A DNA stretch of 64,000 bases from Gluconacetobacter diazotrophicus PA1 5 (GTDB lineage Bacteria; Pseudomonadota; Alphaproteobacteria; Acetobacterales; Acetobacteraceae), in the NCBI RefSeq assembly GCF_000021325.1, contig NC_011365.1:992001-1056000 (forward strand). The letters are read 5' to 3'. The stretch's first letter is position 1. Each line of letters begins with the position of its first letter. Shown here in pieces: positions 38,153-48,299 of the stretch. Position numbers and translations under genes: made by a program. A model generated the notes under the pieces. It saw only the letters and a list, made by a program, of their open reading frames with translations, did not search any database and was not told where the DNA came from.

Positions 38153-39604
38153 ATGACGCGACTGCTGTTCATCGATGGCACATGGGTCGACGCCGTTCGC
38201 GGAAAGCGGCGAACCATTCGCGATCCTGCAACCGGCAGCGATGTCGGCGTCACCGCGTTGGCGACGGCGGAAGATGTCACGCGCGCTGTTGTCGCGGCCT
38301 TGCGTGCCCAATCGGGATGGGGGGGCACAGAACCCGATCGGCGGGCACGGATTTTGCACCGCGCGGCGGACTTGATCACCGAGCGTGTCGACAGGATCGC
38401 GGAAATCCTGACCCGTGAGCAGGGCAAGCCCGTTGCCGACTCACGCAAGGAAATTCTGTTCGGTGTCGAGGTCCTGCACTACTATGCCGAGGAAGCACGG
38501 CGCCTGGGCGGAACAATTCGCCCATCAGTCCGTCCGGACCTGCGTAGCCTGGTCACGGATGCACCTGTGGGTGTCGTCGCTGCGATCGTACCGTGGAACT
38601 ATCCGGTAGATCTCTACGTCTGGAAGATTGCCCCCGCCCTGGCTGCGGGATGCGCCATGGTCGTCAAGCCACCACCGGAAACGCCGCTGGCGATCGCGGA
38701 AATCGTCCATTGCCTGTCCGATGCCGGATTGCCGCCGGGGGTGCTGAACGACATTCCAGGCGACGGGCCGGATGTCGGCGCAGCGCTGGCGGCCCATCCC
38801 GACATTCGGCTGATTTCGGCCACGGCATCCGTGCCCGCAGGCCAGTCCATCATGCGGCAAGCGGCCGGCAACCTCAAGCGGGTGGCCCTCGAACTCGGCG
38901 GTCAGTGTCCGCTTCTCGTTCTCGACGATGCCGATATCGAGGAAGCCGCGACTGCCGCAGTGCGACGCAGCTTCTCCAACATGGGACAGATCTGCATTGC
39001 GGTGAATCGCATTCTGGTCGCACGGCCGGTCCTGGACAGGTTCCGCGCCGCCATGGTCGAAGCGACGCAGGCCATTCGCCTCGGTCACGGCATGGCACCG
39101 GGCACCCTCTACGGACCGGTACTGGCCGAGCCGGTACGTGCGCGGGCCGCGCAGCACATCGAGGACGCACTGCATCGCGGTGGCCGGCTGCTCTGTGGCG
39201 GTACCATTCCCGAACAGGATGGTCTTGACGCTGGTTACTTCTTTCAGCCAGCGGTTCTCGACGGCGTTCCCGACGATGCGCTGGTCATGACCCAGGAGAC
39301 GTTCGGCCCCGTCGCCGCGATCCGTTCCTTCGACACGATCGCCGAAGCCATCGAGGTGGCGAACGCGCTTCCCTTCGGCCTGGCCGCTTACATCTACGGC
39401 CGCGACCTGGAACGCGCCTGGGCCGTCGCAGATCGAATCGAGGCTGGTGGCATCGGAATAAACGTAAACGATGTCAGCGAACTTCAGGCGCCATTCGGCG
39501 GCTGGAAGATGAGTGGCTTCGGAAGAGAACTGGGGCCGGAAGGCCTGGCAACGTATCGCGAAACGAAACATGTCCGCATGCGTGTCCGGCCGCTACCCCT
39601 GTGA
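38153..39604 (+). CDS. NAD(P)-dependent aldehyde dehydrogenase
   Basis: This 483-residue ALDH has PWNYPVDLYVWKIAPALAAG, the general base E247 (LELGGQCP) and the nucleophile C281 (GQICIAVNRI). The GQxCxAxxR block is intact, and the length is normal. GAGAAAGGGTCGAG precedes ATG 38153. As last gene of the nucleoside operon it could oxidise an aldehyde made from the sugar or base part. It resembles succinate-semialdehyde/glycolaldehyde-type dehydrogenases; the substrate is not fixed. Confidence 0.88.
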   Translation: MTRLLFIDGTWVDAVRGKRRTIRDPATGSDVGVTALATAEDVTRAVVAALRAQSGWGGTEPDRRARILHRAADLITERVDRIAEILTREQGKPVADSRKEILFGVEVLHYYAEEARRLGGTIRPSVRPDLRSLVTDAPVGVVAAIVPWNYPVDLYVWKIAPALAAGCAMVVKPPPETPLAIAEIVHCLSDAGLPPGVLNDIPGDGPDVGAALAAHPDIRLISATASVPAGQSIMRQAAGNLKRVALELGGQCPLLVLDDADIEEAATAAVRRSFSNMGQICIAVNRILVARPVLDRFRAAMVEATQAIRLGHGMAPGTLYGPVLAEPVRARAAQHIEDALHRGGRLLCGGTIPEQDGLDAGYFFQPAVLDGVPDDALVMTQETFGPVAAIRSFDTIAEAIEVANALPFGLAAYIYGRDLERAWAVADRIEAGGIGINVNDVSELQAPFGGWKMSGFGRELGPEGLATYRETKHVRMRVRPLPL

Positions 39605-39693
39605 CAAGTCGGGCGGAAAGCTCGCATTGCGTTGATATTGTTACGATATCGAATTAAATGCCCCATTGTGGCGTGAAGAAAAGGGACTTTGTC

Positions 39694-42054
39694 ATGTCGA
39701 GACGACTCGCCGTCATACTCCCTCTGTGCGTCCTTTATTCCGGGACACATGTCTGGGCGCAGGAAACGGCCAATACCAAGCCGTCAAACAATTCGCGTTC
39801 ATCCCGCGTAAAGACCGACCCCGCGCCGTCGTCCCGGTCGCCGGAACAGATTGTCGTCACGTCGAACGGCACCGACGCCACCAACGGCGTGACGGGCCCT
39901 GGTACGGGAGCCGGCCTGATTCGGCGCGAGACCGCGCCGCGTTCCCAAAGTTCGGTGTCGGCTGACTACATCCAGAAGCAGGCGCCTGGAACCAGTGCGC
40001 TGCAGCTTGTCAAACTGCTGCCAGGCGCCAATGTCGGCGGGTCCGACCCCATCGGATTGTCCGACCAGTCGACAATCTCGATCCGCGGGCTTGGCCAGGA
40101 CGAAATCGGCTATGTCATGGAAGGATATCCGCTGAACGACAGCGGCATTTATATCCAGGATGCATCCGAATGGGCGGATTCCGAAAATATTTCGAACATT
40201 TCTCTGGCGCAGGGGGCAGCGGGCCTGTCGGACCCCGTATATACGGCGGCCGGCGGCGTCATGACGGTAACCATCCGCGACCCATCGAAGAAATTCGGCA
40301 TACTGGCCGATGCAGCCTATGGTACGTTCAACACGAATCGCGATTTCATTCGTCTTGATACGGGTGAGCTTGGCAATAGCGGCGTGAAGGCTTTTTTCTC
40401 CTTCTCCGGTGCCAGCAGCAAGAATTCCCATGGACCCGGCCGGAACCATCGACGCCATGTGGATTTCAAACTGTTGAAGGAGTGGGGGACGGGCAATCGC
40501 GTCAGCTTGTTCGGCTCGTACAATAGCCGCGACGTGGCCTATTACGAGGAACCCACGATGTCGCAATGGAACGCGCTGGGCTACTCCGCCAATTATGCGG
40601 GAACGTTCACACCCGGAGCGACGAACTACTGGAAGTCCTTTATCGGCGGCTGGAACGACCTGATCATCAGCATGCCATCGAAATTCACCCTGCTGCGGAA
40701 ACTGACACTTGATGCTTCTCCCTATTTCTACTGGGGCAGCGGCTATTATCCCGGTGGCACGCTCGTAAACGAGTCCGGAAACTATCTTGGCACGACCTAT
40801 CTGCCCGGCAACCTGAATGTTCCGGGTGCCATCAACGGCCAGTTCAATGCACTGGGGCAATATCTGGAGCAGGAATACAGCTACGGGATCAATACGGCGC
40901 TTCATTACCACGTGGCGCATAACGACATCACGTTCGGGTACTGGTACAGCTATCAGACCAACGCCGTGCAGCAGCCCTTTGCCGCACTGGGCCCGACCGG
41001 CGAAGCCGCGAACGCCATGGGTGGCTACAGCGTCAAATATCCAGACGGGACCGAACTGCTGTCCGGCGACAATTACACCCAAACCCAGATCAACGGCCTG
41101 TATATCGGCGATCATATCTCCCTTCTGCAGGACCGTCTTCAGATCGGCGCGGGTTTCAAGGAAATGATGTTCGACCGCAAGGGACGGAATTACCTGCCGG
41201 GACCGCAGAGCACGGTCAGCGACAACACGTCCGCGCCTCTGCCGCAATTCTCGATCAGCTTTCGCCCGGCGCCAGAACACCAGATCTTCGCGTCGGCCAG
41301 CGGAAACTTCCGGCCGCCCTCGACCAGCAACCTGTATGATGCCTACAGCATTACGAGCGGCAAAGTCGTGAGCATCCCGAATACGGAGCTGAAAAACGAA
41401 TATTCGATCCAGGAGGAACTGGGATATCGCTACCAGGGTGCATTCATCGGATCCCTCACGTTCTACAATTACAATTTCACCAATCGCCAGATCGCGACGG
41501 TCGTGAATGAAAATGGCAGCCTGGTCTCGACCTACATGAACGCCGGCGGTCAGACATCACGCGGATTCGATGCGGAAATCGGCATGCACCCCTATCACCA
41601 TTTCAGTCCCTATGCGTCAGCTGAATACCTGCACGCGACGATCGACAATAACATGGTGACGGCCAACGGCACGCTGCCGACGGCGGGCAAGATCGCGGTG
41701 CGCAGTCCGGCATGGCAGGCCGCGGTGGGACTTTCCTACGATGACGGTACATTTTTCGCTAATGGCAGCATGAAATATACTGGCAGCCAATATGGGTCCT
41801 TCATGAACGACGAAAAAATGCCCGGATACATTACGGGCGATCTGGCATTGGGCGTGCGCGCGAAACACGTTTGGATTGCCAAAGCGCCTGAATTTCGTTT
41901 AAACTTCATCAATATCGGCGATACGCATTTTCTGTCGGGCGTTGCCTATCCCACGTTAAATGCGCGAACCTACGGCAAAATTACCGGATCTCCTGCCACG
42001 TATTTTGTCGGATCCGGATTTGCAATGATCGGGTCGGTGCAGATCGCCTATTGA
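39694..42054 (+). CDS. TonB-dependent outer-membrane receptor
   Basis: This 786-residue protein has a signal peptide (about 1-23, ending VWAQ), a low-complexity linker, a TonB box-like EQIVVTSNG, a plug domain (about 75-200: SVSADYIQKQAPGTSALQLV, SIRGLGQDEIGYVMEGYPLN) and a 22-strand beta-barrel rich in aromatic residues. It ends GSVQIAY without a terminal Phe, with Tyr instead. It follows the nucleoside operon by 89 bp in the same direction, so it may import the nucleoside-like substrate across the outer membrane. Confidence 0.9.
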   Translation: MSRRLAVILPLCVLYSGTHVWAQETANTKPSNNSRSSRVKTDPAPSSRSPEQIVVTSNGTDATNGVTGPGTGAGLIRRETAPRSQSSVSADYIQKQAPGTSALQLVKLLPGANVGGSDPIGLSDQSTISIRGLGQDEIGYVMEGYPLNDSGIYIQDASEWADSENISNISLAQGAAGLSDPVYTAAGGVMTVTIRDPSKKFGILADAAYGTFNTNRDFIRLDTGELGNSGVKAFFSFSGASSKNSHGPGRNHRRHVDFKLLKEWGTGNRVSLFGSYNSRDVAYYEEPTMSQWNALGYSANYAGTFTPGATNYWKSFIGGWNDLIISMPSKFTLLRKLTLDASPYFYWGSGYYPGGTLVNESGNYLGTTYLPGNLNVPGAINGQFNALGQYLEQEYSYGINTALHYHVAHNDITFGYWYSYQTNAVQQPFAALGPTGEAANAMGGYSVKYPDGTELLSGDNYTQTQINGLYIGDHISLLQDRLQIGAGFKEMMFDRKGRNYLPGPQSTVSDNTSAPLPQFSISFRPAPEHQIFASASGNFRPPSTSNLYDAYSITSGKVVSIPNTELKNEYSIQEELGYRYQGAFIGSLTFYNYNFTNRQIATVVNENGSLVSTYMNAGGQTSRGFDAEIGMHPYHHFSPYASAEYLHATIDNNMVTANGTLPTAGKIAVRSPAWQAAVGLSYDDGTFFANGSMKYTGSQYGSFMNDEKMPGYITGDLALGVRAKHVWIAKAPEFRLNFINIGDTHFLSGVAYPTLNARTYGKITGSPATYFVGSGFAMIGSVQIAY

Positions 42055-42060
42055 ACAGAA

Positions 42061-42154
42061 CCCCGCCCCCCTGAAATGCCCCCGATTTGAAGCGAGGTCT
42101 ACTTACTCCTCCGGACCCTGGCTCAGAACCGAGGGCACGTTCGGGACAGGGTCA
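42061..42154. repeat. Miniature relic of an IS407-group element
   Basis: A 94-bp stretch joins the two ends of an IS407-type element with no transposase between. Its left part (CCCCTGAAATGCCC, then GATTTGAAGCGAGGTCT) copies the left end at 24632 onward. Its right part (GAGGGCACGTTCGGGACAGG then GTCA) copies the right end at 25803-25826. It appears to be a deletion derivative (MITE-like) or a recombination scar. Confidence 0.75.
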
Positions 42155-42201
42155 AGATGGTCGAACCGGCATGTTTCCCGTGCCGCGTTTCGCGGCAATA
42201 A

Positions 42202-42227
42202 AAAATCCACCCGATTTGGTGGATTTT
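42202..42227. terminator. Bidirectional rho-independent terminator
   Basis: A perfect 10-bp stem AAAATCCACC-CGATTT-GGTGGATTTT lies between the convergent TonB receptor (ends 42054) and the aminotransferase (ends 42276). T-rich tracts follow it on both strands, so it can stop transcription from both sides. Confidence 0.8.
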
Positions 42228-42275
42228 CCATCTTTTATCAAATGGTTGATCAGGAAGACGCGGGATAGAAGCCCG

Positions 42276-43511
42276 TCATGACGCGGCCCCGGGCATGGCC
42301 TCGTAGGACGCGCGGGCGGCATCCACGCCGGCCCCGCGCGGCAGGGCGTGGCCCTCGGCGGCCAGCACGGCTTCCAGCGCGCCCAGGGTGATCAGTACCT
42401 TGTGCTTCATGGCATTGTATCCCATGGCGCCGATGCGCCAGATCCTGCCCGCCAGCGGGCCGAAGGCGGTGCCGATCTCGATCTCGAACTCCTCGCGCAT
42501 GCGGGTGCGGGCGCGCTCGCCATCCACGCCGTCGGGGATGAACACGCCGGTGACGTTGGCCATGCGGTACGCATCCTGGCCGTACAGCGTCAGGCCCATC
42601 GCCCGCAATCCGGCAGCCATGGCCGCACTCGCGGCGCGATGCCGGGCGAAGCGCGCCTCCAGCCCCTCTTCCACCATGATCCGCGCCGCCTCGCGCGCCG
42701 CATAGAGCATGGAAGTCGCTTCGGTATGGTGGTTCAGCCGTTTCTCCGACCAGTATTCCATGATCATGGCCAGGTCGAAATAGTTCGACCCGATCCGCGA
42801 CCGGCTGCCATCCTGGGCGTCGGCGCCCCTGATCCCGGCCTCGACATGCCGGCGGGCCATGATATGCGCCGCCGCCCGGTCCGAGATGGTGATGGGGGCC
42901 GAGCCCGGCGGACCGCCCATGCATTTCTGCAATCCGCCCGTCACCACGTCCACGCCCCAGGCGTCGGTCGCCACCGCCATGCCGCCCAGCGTCGCCGTGG
43001 CATCGACATAGGACAGCACGCCGTGCCGCCGGCAGATCGCCCCCACGCCGTCCAGCGGCTGGGCCATGGTGGTCGAGGTATCGCCGTGGATGGTGGCGAA
43101 GACCTGCGGCCGGTGTTCAATGATCGCGGCCTCGATCTGCTCCGGGGTCGCGACCTCGCCCCACGGGATGTCGATGGTGCGGATCTCGGCGCCGATGCGC
43201 TGCGCGATTTCCGACAGCAGCAGCCCGAACCGGCCCGCCCGCAGGATCAGCAGCCGCGCCCCCGGCTCGACCAGCGAGACCAGGGCGGCCTCGATCCCCG
43301 CCCGCGCCGTGCCGTCGACCAGGAAGGTCCAGCGGTTTTCGGTCATGAACACCTGGCGGTACAGCGCCATCGTCTGGTTCATGTACCCCGTCATCTCCGG
43401 GTCGAACTGGCCCAGCATGTCCGCCGCCATCGCGCGCAGCACGCGCGGATGCACATTCACCGGCCCCGGCCCCATCAGCAGCCGCTGCGGCGGATCGATC
43501 TGCCCGAACAT
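42276..43511 (-). CDS. pucG: PLP aminotransferase, probable (S)-ureidoglycine-glyoxylate aminotransferase (PucG-like)
   Basis: This 411-residue class V aminotransferase has a PLP lysine K196 (GGLQKCMGGPPG), D170 (SYVDATAT) and a DGTARAGIEAAL phosphate loop. Two residues known to specify ureidoglycine in PucG, a Gln in LGQFDP (Q35) and an Asn in LNHHTEAT (N260), are both present. Plain alanine-glyoxylate enzymes differ there. It would make oxalurate plus glycine from ureidoglycine and glyoxylate. The rest of a purine-ring pathway is not in this window. It follows the TonB receptor gene by 32 bp. Confidence 0.78.
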   Translation of the reverse strand: MFGQIDPPQRLLMGPGPVNVHPRVLRAMAADMLGQFDPEMTGYMNQTMALYRQVFMTENRWTFLVDGTARAGIEAALVSLVEPGARLLILRAGRFGLLLSEIAQRIGAEIRTIDIPWGEVATPEQIEAAIIEHRPQVFATIHGDTSTTMAQPLDGVGAICRRHGVLSYVDATATLGGMAVATDAWGVDVVTGGLQKCMGGPPGSAPITISDRAAAHIMARRHVEAGIRGADAQDGSRSRIGSNYFDLAMIMEYWSEKRLNHHTEATSMLYAAREAARIMVEEGLEARFARHRAASAAMAAGLRAMGLTLYGQDAYRMANVTGVFIPDGVDGERARTRMREEFEIEIGTAFGPLAGRIWRIGAMGYNAMKHKVLITLGALEAVLAAEGHALPRGAGVDAARASYEAMPGAAS

Positions 43512-43543
43512 ATTGTTATTCCCAATATATGTCAGAAAATTTC

Positions 43544-46072
43544 TCAGAGCGTGAAATTGACCCGCCCATAATAATATCCGCCCGTCATCGGAACCTGCGA
43601 CGAGAACGTATCATACGGATTCCCCCCAAGCTGATTCAGATAACCGGGAAGCTTGCGTGGGCGGATGTTGAAGATATTGTTGGCACCGACAGCCACATGC
43701 CAGCGCGGGCTTACACGATAGCCGATTTCCAGGTCGGTCAACCAACGCGGCGTATTCTTGAATTGCGCGAAACAGACGCTCGACTGTTCCAACTGTCCAC
43801 CGCCCGGGCATGTCGCGGCCGAAGGCGTCCAGTCCTGATATGTCATCATGCCCGTCGTCTCGCCGTACCGGGTCTGGCGCAGATTAACATCCCAGGCGCC
43901 GACGGTCCAGTAGGCGTTCAGGATGATCTTGCTGCGCGGGAAGCCAGTCGTCAGATAGCCGATATTCTGCGCATTCAGCAGCGGCGAACCTGTGCCGGAC
44001 AGGCCGTTATGCGTCAGCCGGGTACGGTTCAGATCCAACGCCATGGACAGGGCGACATTACCGTACTGGTGCATATGCACCATGTAATCGGCCTTGATGT
44101 CCAAGCCCTGCGTCCGGGTACTGGCACCATTCGTGAAATAATAGGTCTGAACGGAATTTTCCGACTGCTGTGTCAGGGCCGGCAGCGAGACCCCCATCTG
44201 TTCCAGCGCGGCGACGGCAACCGGACCCGTGACGTTGCCCCCCTGCACCACACGGTCGCGAATGTTGATCTGGTAGACATCCGTTTCGATATGAAAGCCA
44301 TCGACCGGTTCCAGAACGATGCCGCCGCTCGCGCTCGTGGACCGTTCCGGCTTCAGGGGCGAAGCACCCGTTGCCGCCGCCTCTGGCGACGAGACCGGCA
44401 ACAGCCCGAGAACGGATGTCGGCCCGACATTGATCGCACTGTAATGCTGCTCGGCCATTGTGGGCGCACGAAAGCCGTTGCTGATGGTCGCCCGCACCCC
44501 GATCCGGCGCGTGAAGTCATAGCGCGTCGAAACCTTGCCGTTTTCGGTGTCGCCGACGTCGGTATAATGTTCGAACCGTCCGGCGAAATCGAGGTCCCAT
44601 TTCCGCGTGGGATGGAAATCGCCATCCAGGTACGCTGCCCAGATATCACGATTCCACTTCCCGGCATCCTGCGGCGTCAGTCCCGCCAATGCCGACGTAC
44701 CGCCATATTCATAAGATGCCGGCTCGCCCGCAGTCACGGTGTACTGTTCCATCCGGCTTTCGCCACCGAATGCCAGTGTCATCGGAACGACGTTGGCGAT
44801 TCTGAAATTCCTTCTGAAGTCGAGGTTGTTCGTCCACTGTGCGAGGCGGAAATTCTCGTTGCGGACGGTGGTCGGTGTGTAGCCTGTCGCGGCATACATA
44901 TTAGGATTGGTGGTATTCTTCGTGCTGATCTTGTCCAGGTCTTCCCCCCAGGTCGTACTCAGGTCCCAGTCGAAGCCGAACAGACGTCCGCCTTTCAAAC
45001 CAAGCGTGGCAGCATAGTCGTCCTCGTCGATCGTCTCCAACGGCGAATAACCAGAGGGGAACAGTTCCGGATTGCTGGCGCTGGTACCGGATGGCAGACG
45101 ATAGTTCTCGTATGCCTCGGCATGGCGGTGCCCATACGTGATCTGGCCGTATAGTTGTATGTCTTCTGTAATCGGCTTGCCGAAATCGATGCCGAGATTC
45201 TCGCGGGTTTCCTCCGGCGTGCTCATGATCTTGTTGGAATCGCCGGGAACGTTCATAGATCCCGTATACAGCTCATTCTGCACGCCGGGCGGGGTGTAAC
45301 CAGCGAGGCGATTATCGAGCGTTTTTGTTACGAAATGGTCGGTATGATAGACTTGGGCGGCAATATGCATATAGCCGTCGCGACCCAGCTTGAACCCGCC
45401 ATCGGCATTGAGCTGATACTGCCAGCCATCACCATTATAGGCGTTCGCACCGGTCTGGGAACTGATGTCGAGACCATGATCCTGCTTCTTGGTGATGATA
45501 TTCACCACGCCGGCAATCGCATCGGACCCGTACATCGCGGCGGCGCCGTCTTCCAGCACCTCGATATGGTCGATCATGTTGGACGGAATCATGTTGAGAT
45601 CGACCGGCGTCGAACCGAAGTTCGGTCCCGCATCGGCATTGATGTTGGCGGTCGTGTGGCGGCGCTTGCCATCGACCAGAACCAGGACCTCATTCGGATT
45701 CAGCCCCCGCATGCGGATGGAGGCCGTCAGCGCCCCCGCATCGTTGCCCATTGTACTGACATTGATCGACGGATAGGTTCTGGTCAGAGCATCCGACAGA
45801 TTCAGCATACCCGAACGACGCAGCGTCGCAGCGGAAAGAACCGTGACGGGGCTTGTGCTTTGACGGGCGTGGCGGTTGCTCGCATGCGTACCGGTCACGA
45901 TCACGTTTTCCTCGCTGGCGGCCGCACGGGTGGGCGAGGCCTTGGCCTTCTTCGCATGCGCGGATTTCTTTGAATCCTGGGCGCTTCCGTCGGCTGTCGC
46001 CGCGACGGACACCCCGGTCCAGAGGCCGAAGGACAGAATCGTGGAATAAAGAGCAAGCTTGCGGATATTCAT
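43544..46072 (-). CDS. TonB-dependent outer-membrane receptor
   Basis: This 842-residue protein has a signal peptide (1 to about 25, MNIRKLALYSTILSFGLWTG), a Lys/Ala-rich linker, the TonB-box region ENVIVTGTH, a plug (about 65-200: SPVTVLSAATLRRSG, IRMRGLNPNEVLVLVDGKRR, EVLEDGAAAMYGSDAIAGVV) and a barrel ending GRVNFTL. The plug is of the large carbohydrate/peptide uptake type, not a classical siderophore form. GGAG lies just before ATG 46072. It is probably co-transcribed with the M20 gene and the aminotransferase. Confidence 0.91.
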   Translation of the reverse strand: MNIRKLALYSTILSFGLWTGVSVAATADGSAQDSKKSAHAKKAKASPTRAAASEENVIVTGTHASNRHARQSTSPVTVLSAATLRRSGMLNLSDALTRTYPSINVSTMGNDAGALTASIRMRGLNPNEVLVLVDGKRRHTTANINADAGPNFGSTPVDLNMIPSNMIDHIEVLEDGAAAMYGSDAIAGVVNIITKKQDHGLDISSQTGANAYNGDGWQYQLNADGGFKLGRDGYMHIAAQVYHTDHFVTKTLDNRLAGYTPPGVQNELYTGSMNVPGDSNKIMSTPEETRENLGIDFGKPITEDIQLYGQITYGHRHAEAYENYRLPSGTSASNPELFPSGYSPLETIDEDDYAATLGLKGGRLFGFDWDLSTTWGEDLDKISTKNTTNPNMYAATGYTPTTVRNENFRLAQWTNNLDFRRNFRIANVVPMTLAFGGESRMEQYTVTAGEPASYEYGGTSALAGLTPQDAGKWNRDIWAAYLDGDFHPTRKWDLDFAGRFEHYTDVGDTENGKVSTRYDFTRRIGVRATISNGFRAPTMAEQHYSAINVGPTSVLGLLPVSSPEAAATGASPLKPERSTSASGGIVLEPVDGFHIETDVYQINIRDRVVQGGNVTGPVAVAALEQMGVSLPALTQQSENSVQTYYFTNGASTRTQGLDIKADYMVHMHQYGNVALSMALDLNRTRLTHNGLSGTGSPLLNAQNIGYLTTGFPRSKIILNAYWTVGAWDVNLRQTRYGETTGMMTYQDWTPSAATCPGGGQLEQSSVCFAQFKNTPRWLTDLEIGYRVSPRWHVAVGANNIFNIRPRKLPGYLNQLGGNPYDTFSSQVPMTGGYYYGRVNFTL

Positions 46073-46147
46073 GTCGACTCCATCGGTCCATCCCGCTCCG
46101 GGGGACCCGCGTTGCAGGCGGTTAAGGGTATTTTCGGATCGTTTTCG

Positions 46148-47419
46148 TTATGATTGTGTGCCGGGGCGACCCAGCAGCCGCCACAGGGCGATCGCCACGA
46201 CTTTCGTCGCCCGGCGCATGTCTTCCAGCACCACATGTTCGTCTGCCCGATGGCCGTTGGCGTCCTGGAGGCGACGCGGCCCCGCCCCGTACAGGACGGT
46301 CGGGCATCCGGCATTGCTGTACAGGCGGGCGTCCGTGAACAGGGGCATGCCCTCTGCCGGAATCCGCTCGCCGATCACGGTTTCGGCCGCATCCTGAAGC
46401 GCCGCGACCAGAGGGGCCTGCCGGCTTTCGGGCACCAGCGGAAGCGCCAGAAGATGGCGGCGTACGGCGCAGGTCACTCCCTCTACCGTCACGGCCCGGA
46501 CGATGATGTCGCGCAGTTCCCGCTCCACCTCATCCGCATCCTCGTCCGGCATGATCCGCCGCTCCATCCGGAACGTCGCCTGTTCCGGCACGACGTTCGC
46601 GGCCACGCCGCCGTTGATGGTACCGATGACCAGCGTCGGCGCACCGATACCGGGAATTATGGACGGCCGGGCAGCCAGTGCGTCACGATGGGCGTATAGC
46701 GCCACCATCACGCCACAGGCCGCCTGGATGGCGTCACAGCCGGTGTCGGGCCATGCGGAGTGCGCCGATTTTCCCGTGAACGTCACATCGAGTTGCAGGC
46801 TGCCCTTATGCGCGATCATCACCCCGTAGGTGAACCCGGCGCTGATGACATAATCCGGGCGGGTCAGCCCCTGTTCCAGCAGCCGACCAGGTCCCGCGCT
46901 GCCCCCGGTTTCCTCGTCGTAGGTGAAATGCAGTTCCACCTGCCCTTGCAGGCCCTCGGCATGGGCGTTCAGGGCCCGGAGGGCAAAGGCGAAGGTCGCG
47001 AAATCGGATTTCGAGACTGCCGCCCCCCGTCCGTACAGGCGACCCTCTTCGATCACACCGGCATAGGGATCGTGCGTCCATCCGCCTCCCGGCGGCACCA
47101 CGTCACCATGGGCGTTCAGGGCGACGACCGGGCCGTCCCCGTTTCCGAAGTGCTGCCTGATAATCAGGTTCGTGGCGCTGCGCAGGCCGCTCCGCTCCAG
47201 GACATCCGGGGGCACCACGTCCCGTTCCACTACAAACCCCAGCGTCTCCAGGCGTTCAGTGGCAAAACGGCCGTGCGGCGCGCAATCCCCTGGCGGATTG
47301 TCCGACGGCACGCGCACCAGGTCGCGCAGGAATGCCACCTGCAGCGTATCGAAATCGCGGTCGACGGTTCGTTCGATCCCGTCGCTCGGAATTTTTTCAT
47401 CACTCAGGGTCGCAGACAT
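46148..47419 (-). CDS. M20-family (ArgE/DapE-like) metal-dependent amidohydrolase with a non-canonical metal site
   Basis: This 423-residue protein has the M20 two-domain layout: catalytic H104-G-D106 (NAHGDVVPPG), E169/E170 (TYDEETGG), a lid/dimer domain (about 205-330, starting AHKGSLQLDVTFTGKSAHS) and a C-terminal GHRADEHV. The usual metal-bridging Asp (normally GRGxxDMKGG) is replaced by Val (GRGAAVSKSDF, V135). Substrate class: N-acyl- or N-carbamoyl-amino acids. I chose ATG 47419; an in-frame ATG lies at 47446. It follows an operator-like palindrome. Confidence 0.82.
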   Translation of the reverse strand: MSATLSDEKIPSDGIERTVDRDFDTLQVAFLRDLVRVPSDNPPGDCAPHGRFATERLETLGFVVERDVVPPDVLERSGLRSATNLIIRQHFGNGDGPVVALNAHGDVVPPGGGWTHDPYAGVIEEGRLYGRGAAVSKSDFATFAFALRALNAHAEGLQGQVELHFTYDEETGGSAGPGRLLEQGLTRPDYVISAGFTYGVMIAHKGSLQLDVTFTGKSAHSAWPDTGCDAIQAACGVMVALYAHRDALAARPSIIPGIGAPTLVIGTINGGVAANVVPEQATFRMERRIMPDEDADEVERELRDIIVRAVTVEGVTCAVRRHLLALPLVPESRQAPLVAALQDAAETVIGERIPAEGMPLFTDARLYSNAGCPTVLYGAGPRRLQDANGHRADEHVVLEDMRRATKVVAIALWRLLGRPGTQS

Positions 47420-47462
47420 CGGCCGCCCTTTCGCTCGGATACGCATCACGGTCTTCGTTCTA

Positions 47463-47477
47463 TATGCGATTTGTATA
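47463..47477. promoter_or_regulatory. Palindromic operator TATGC-GATTT-GTATA
   Basis: An inverted repeat TATRC-N5-GTATA lies 44 bp before the M20 start, in an AT-rich patch (TATATGCGATTTGTATACC). A near-identical copy is at 56664-56678 in the divergent promoter. The GTATAC-centred shape is like FCD-type GntR operators, so the regulator at 60498 is the likely binder. Confidence 0.6.
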
Positions 47478-47576
47478 CCGTTCGAATTCAATCGTAAAGC
47501 GAAACAATGGGCGTTCGGCTTTTTATGAATCCTTTCCTGTGACGGTCCTGCGGTCAGGTGCCCGACGGGCGCCGTT

Positions 47577-48295
<719 letters not shown>

Positions 48296-48299
<4 letters not shown>

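Noticed and set aside
42181-42197. Hairpin TGCCGCG-TTT-CGCGGCA as terminator
   Set aside because: It is followed by an A-run on the plus strand and has T's on the wrong side on the minus strand. The hairpin at 42202-42227 is the better terminator.
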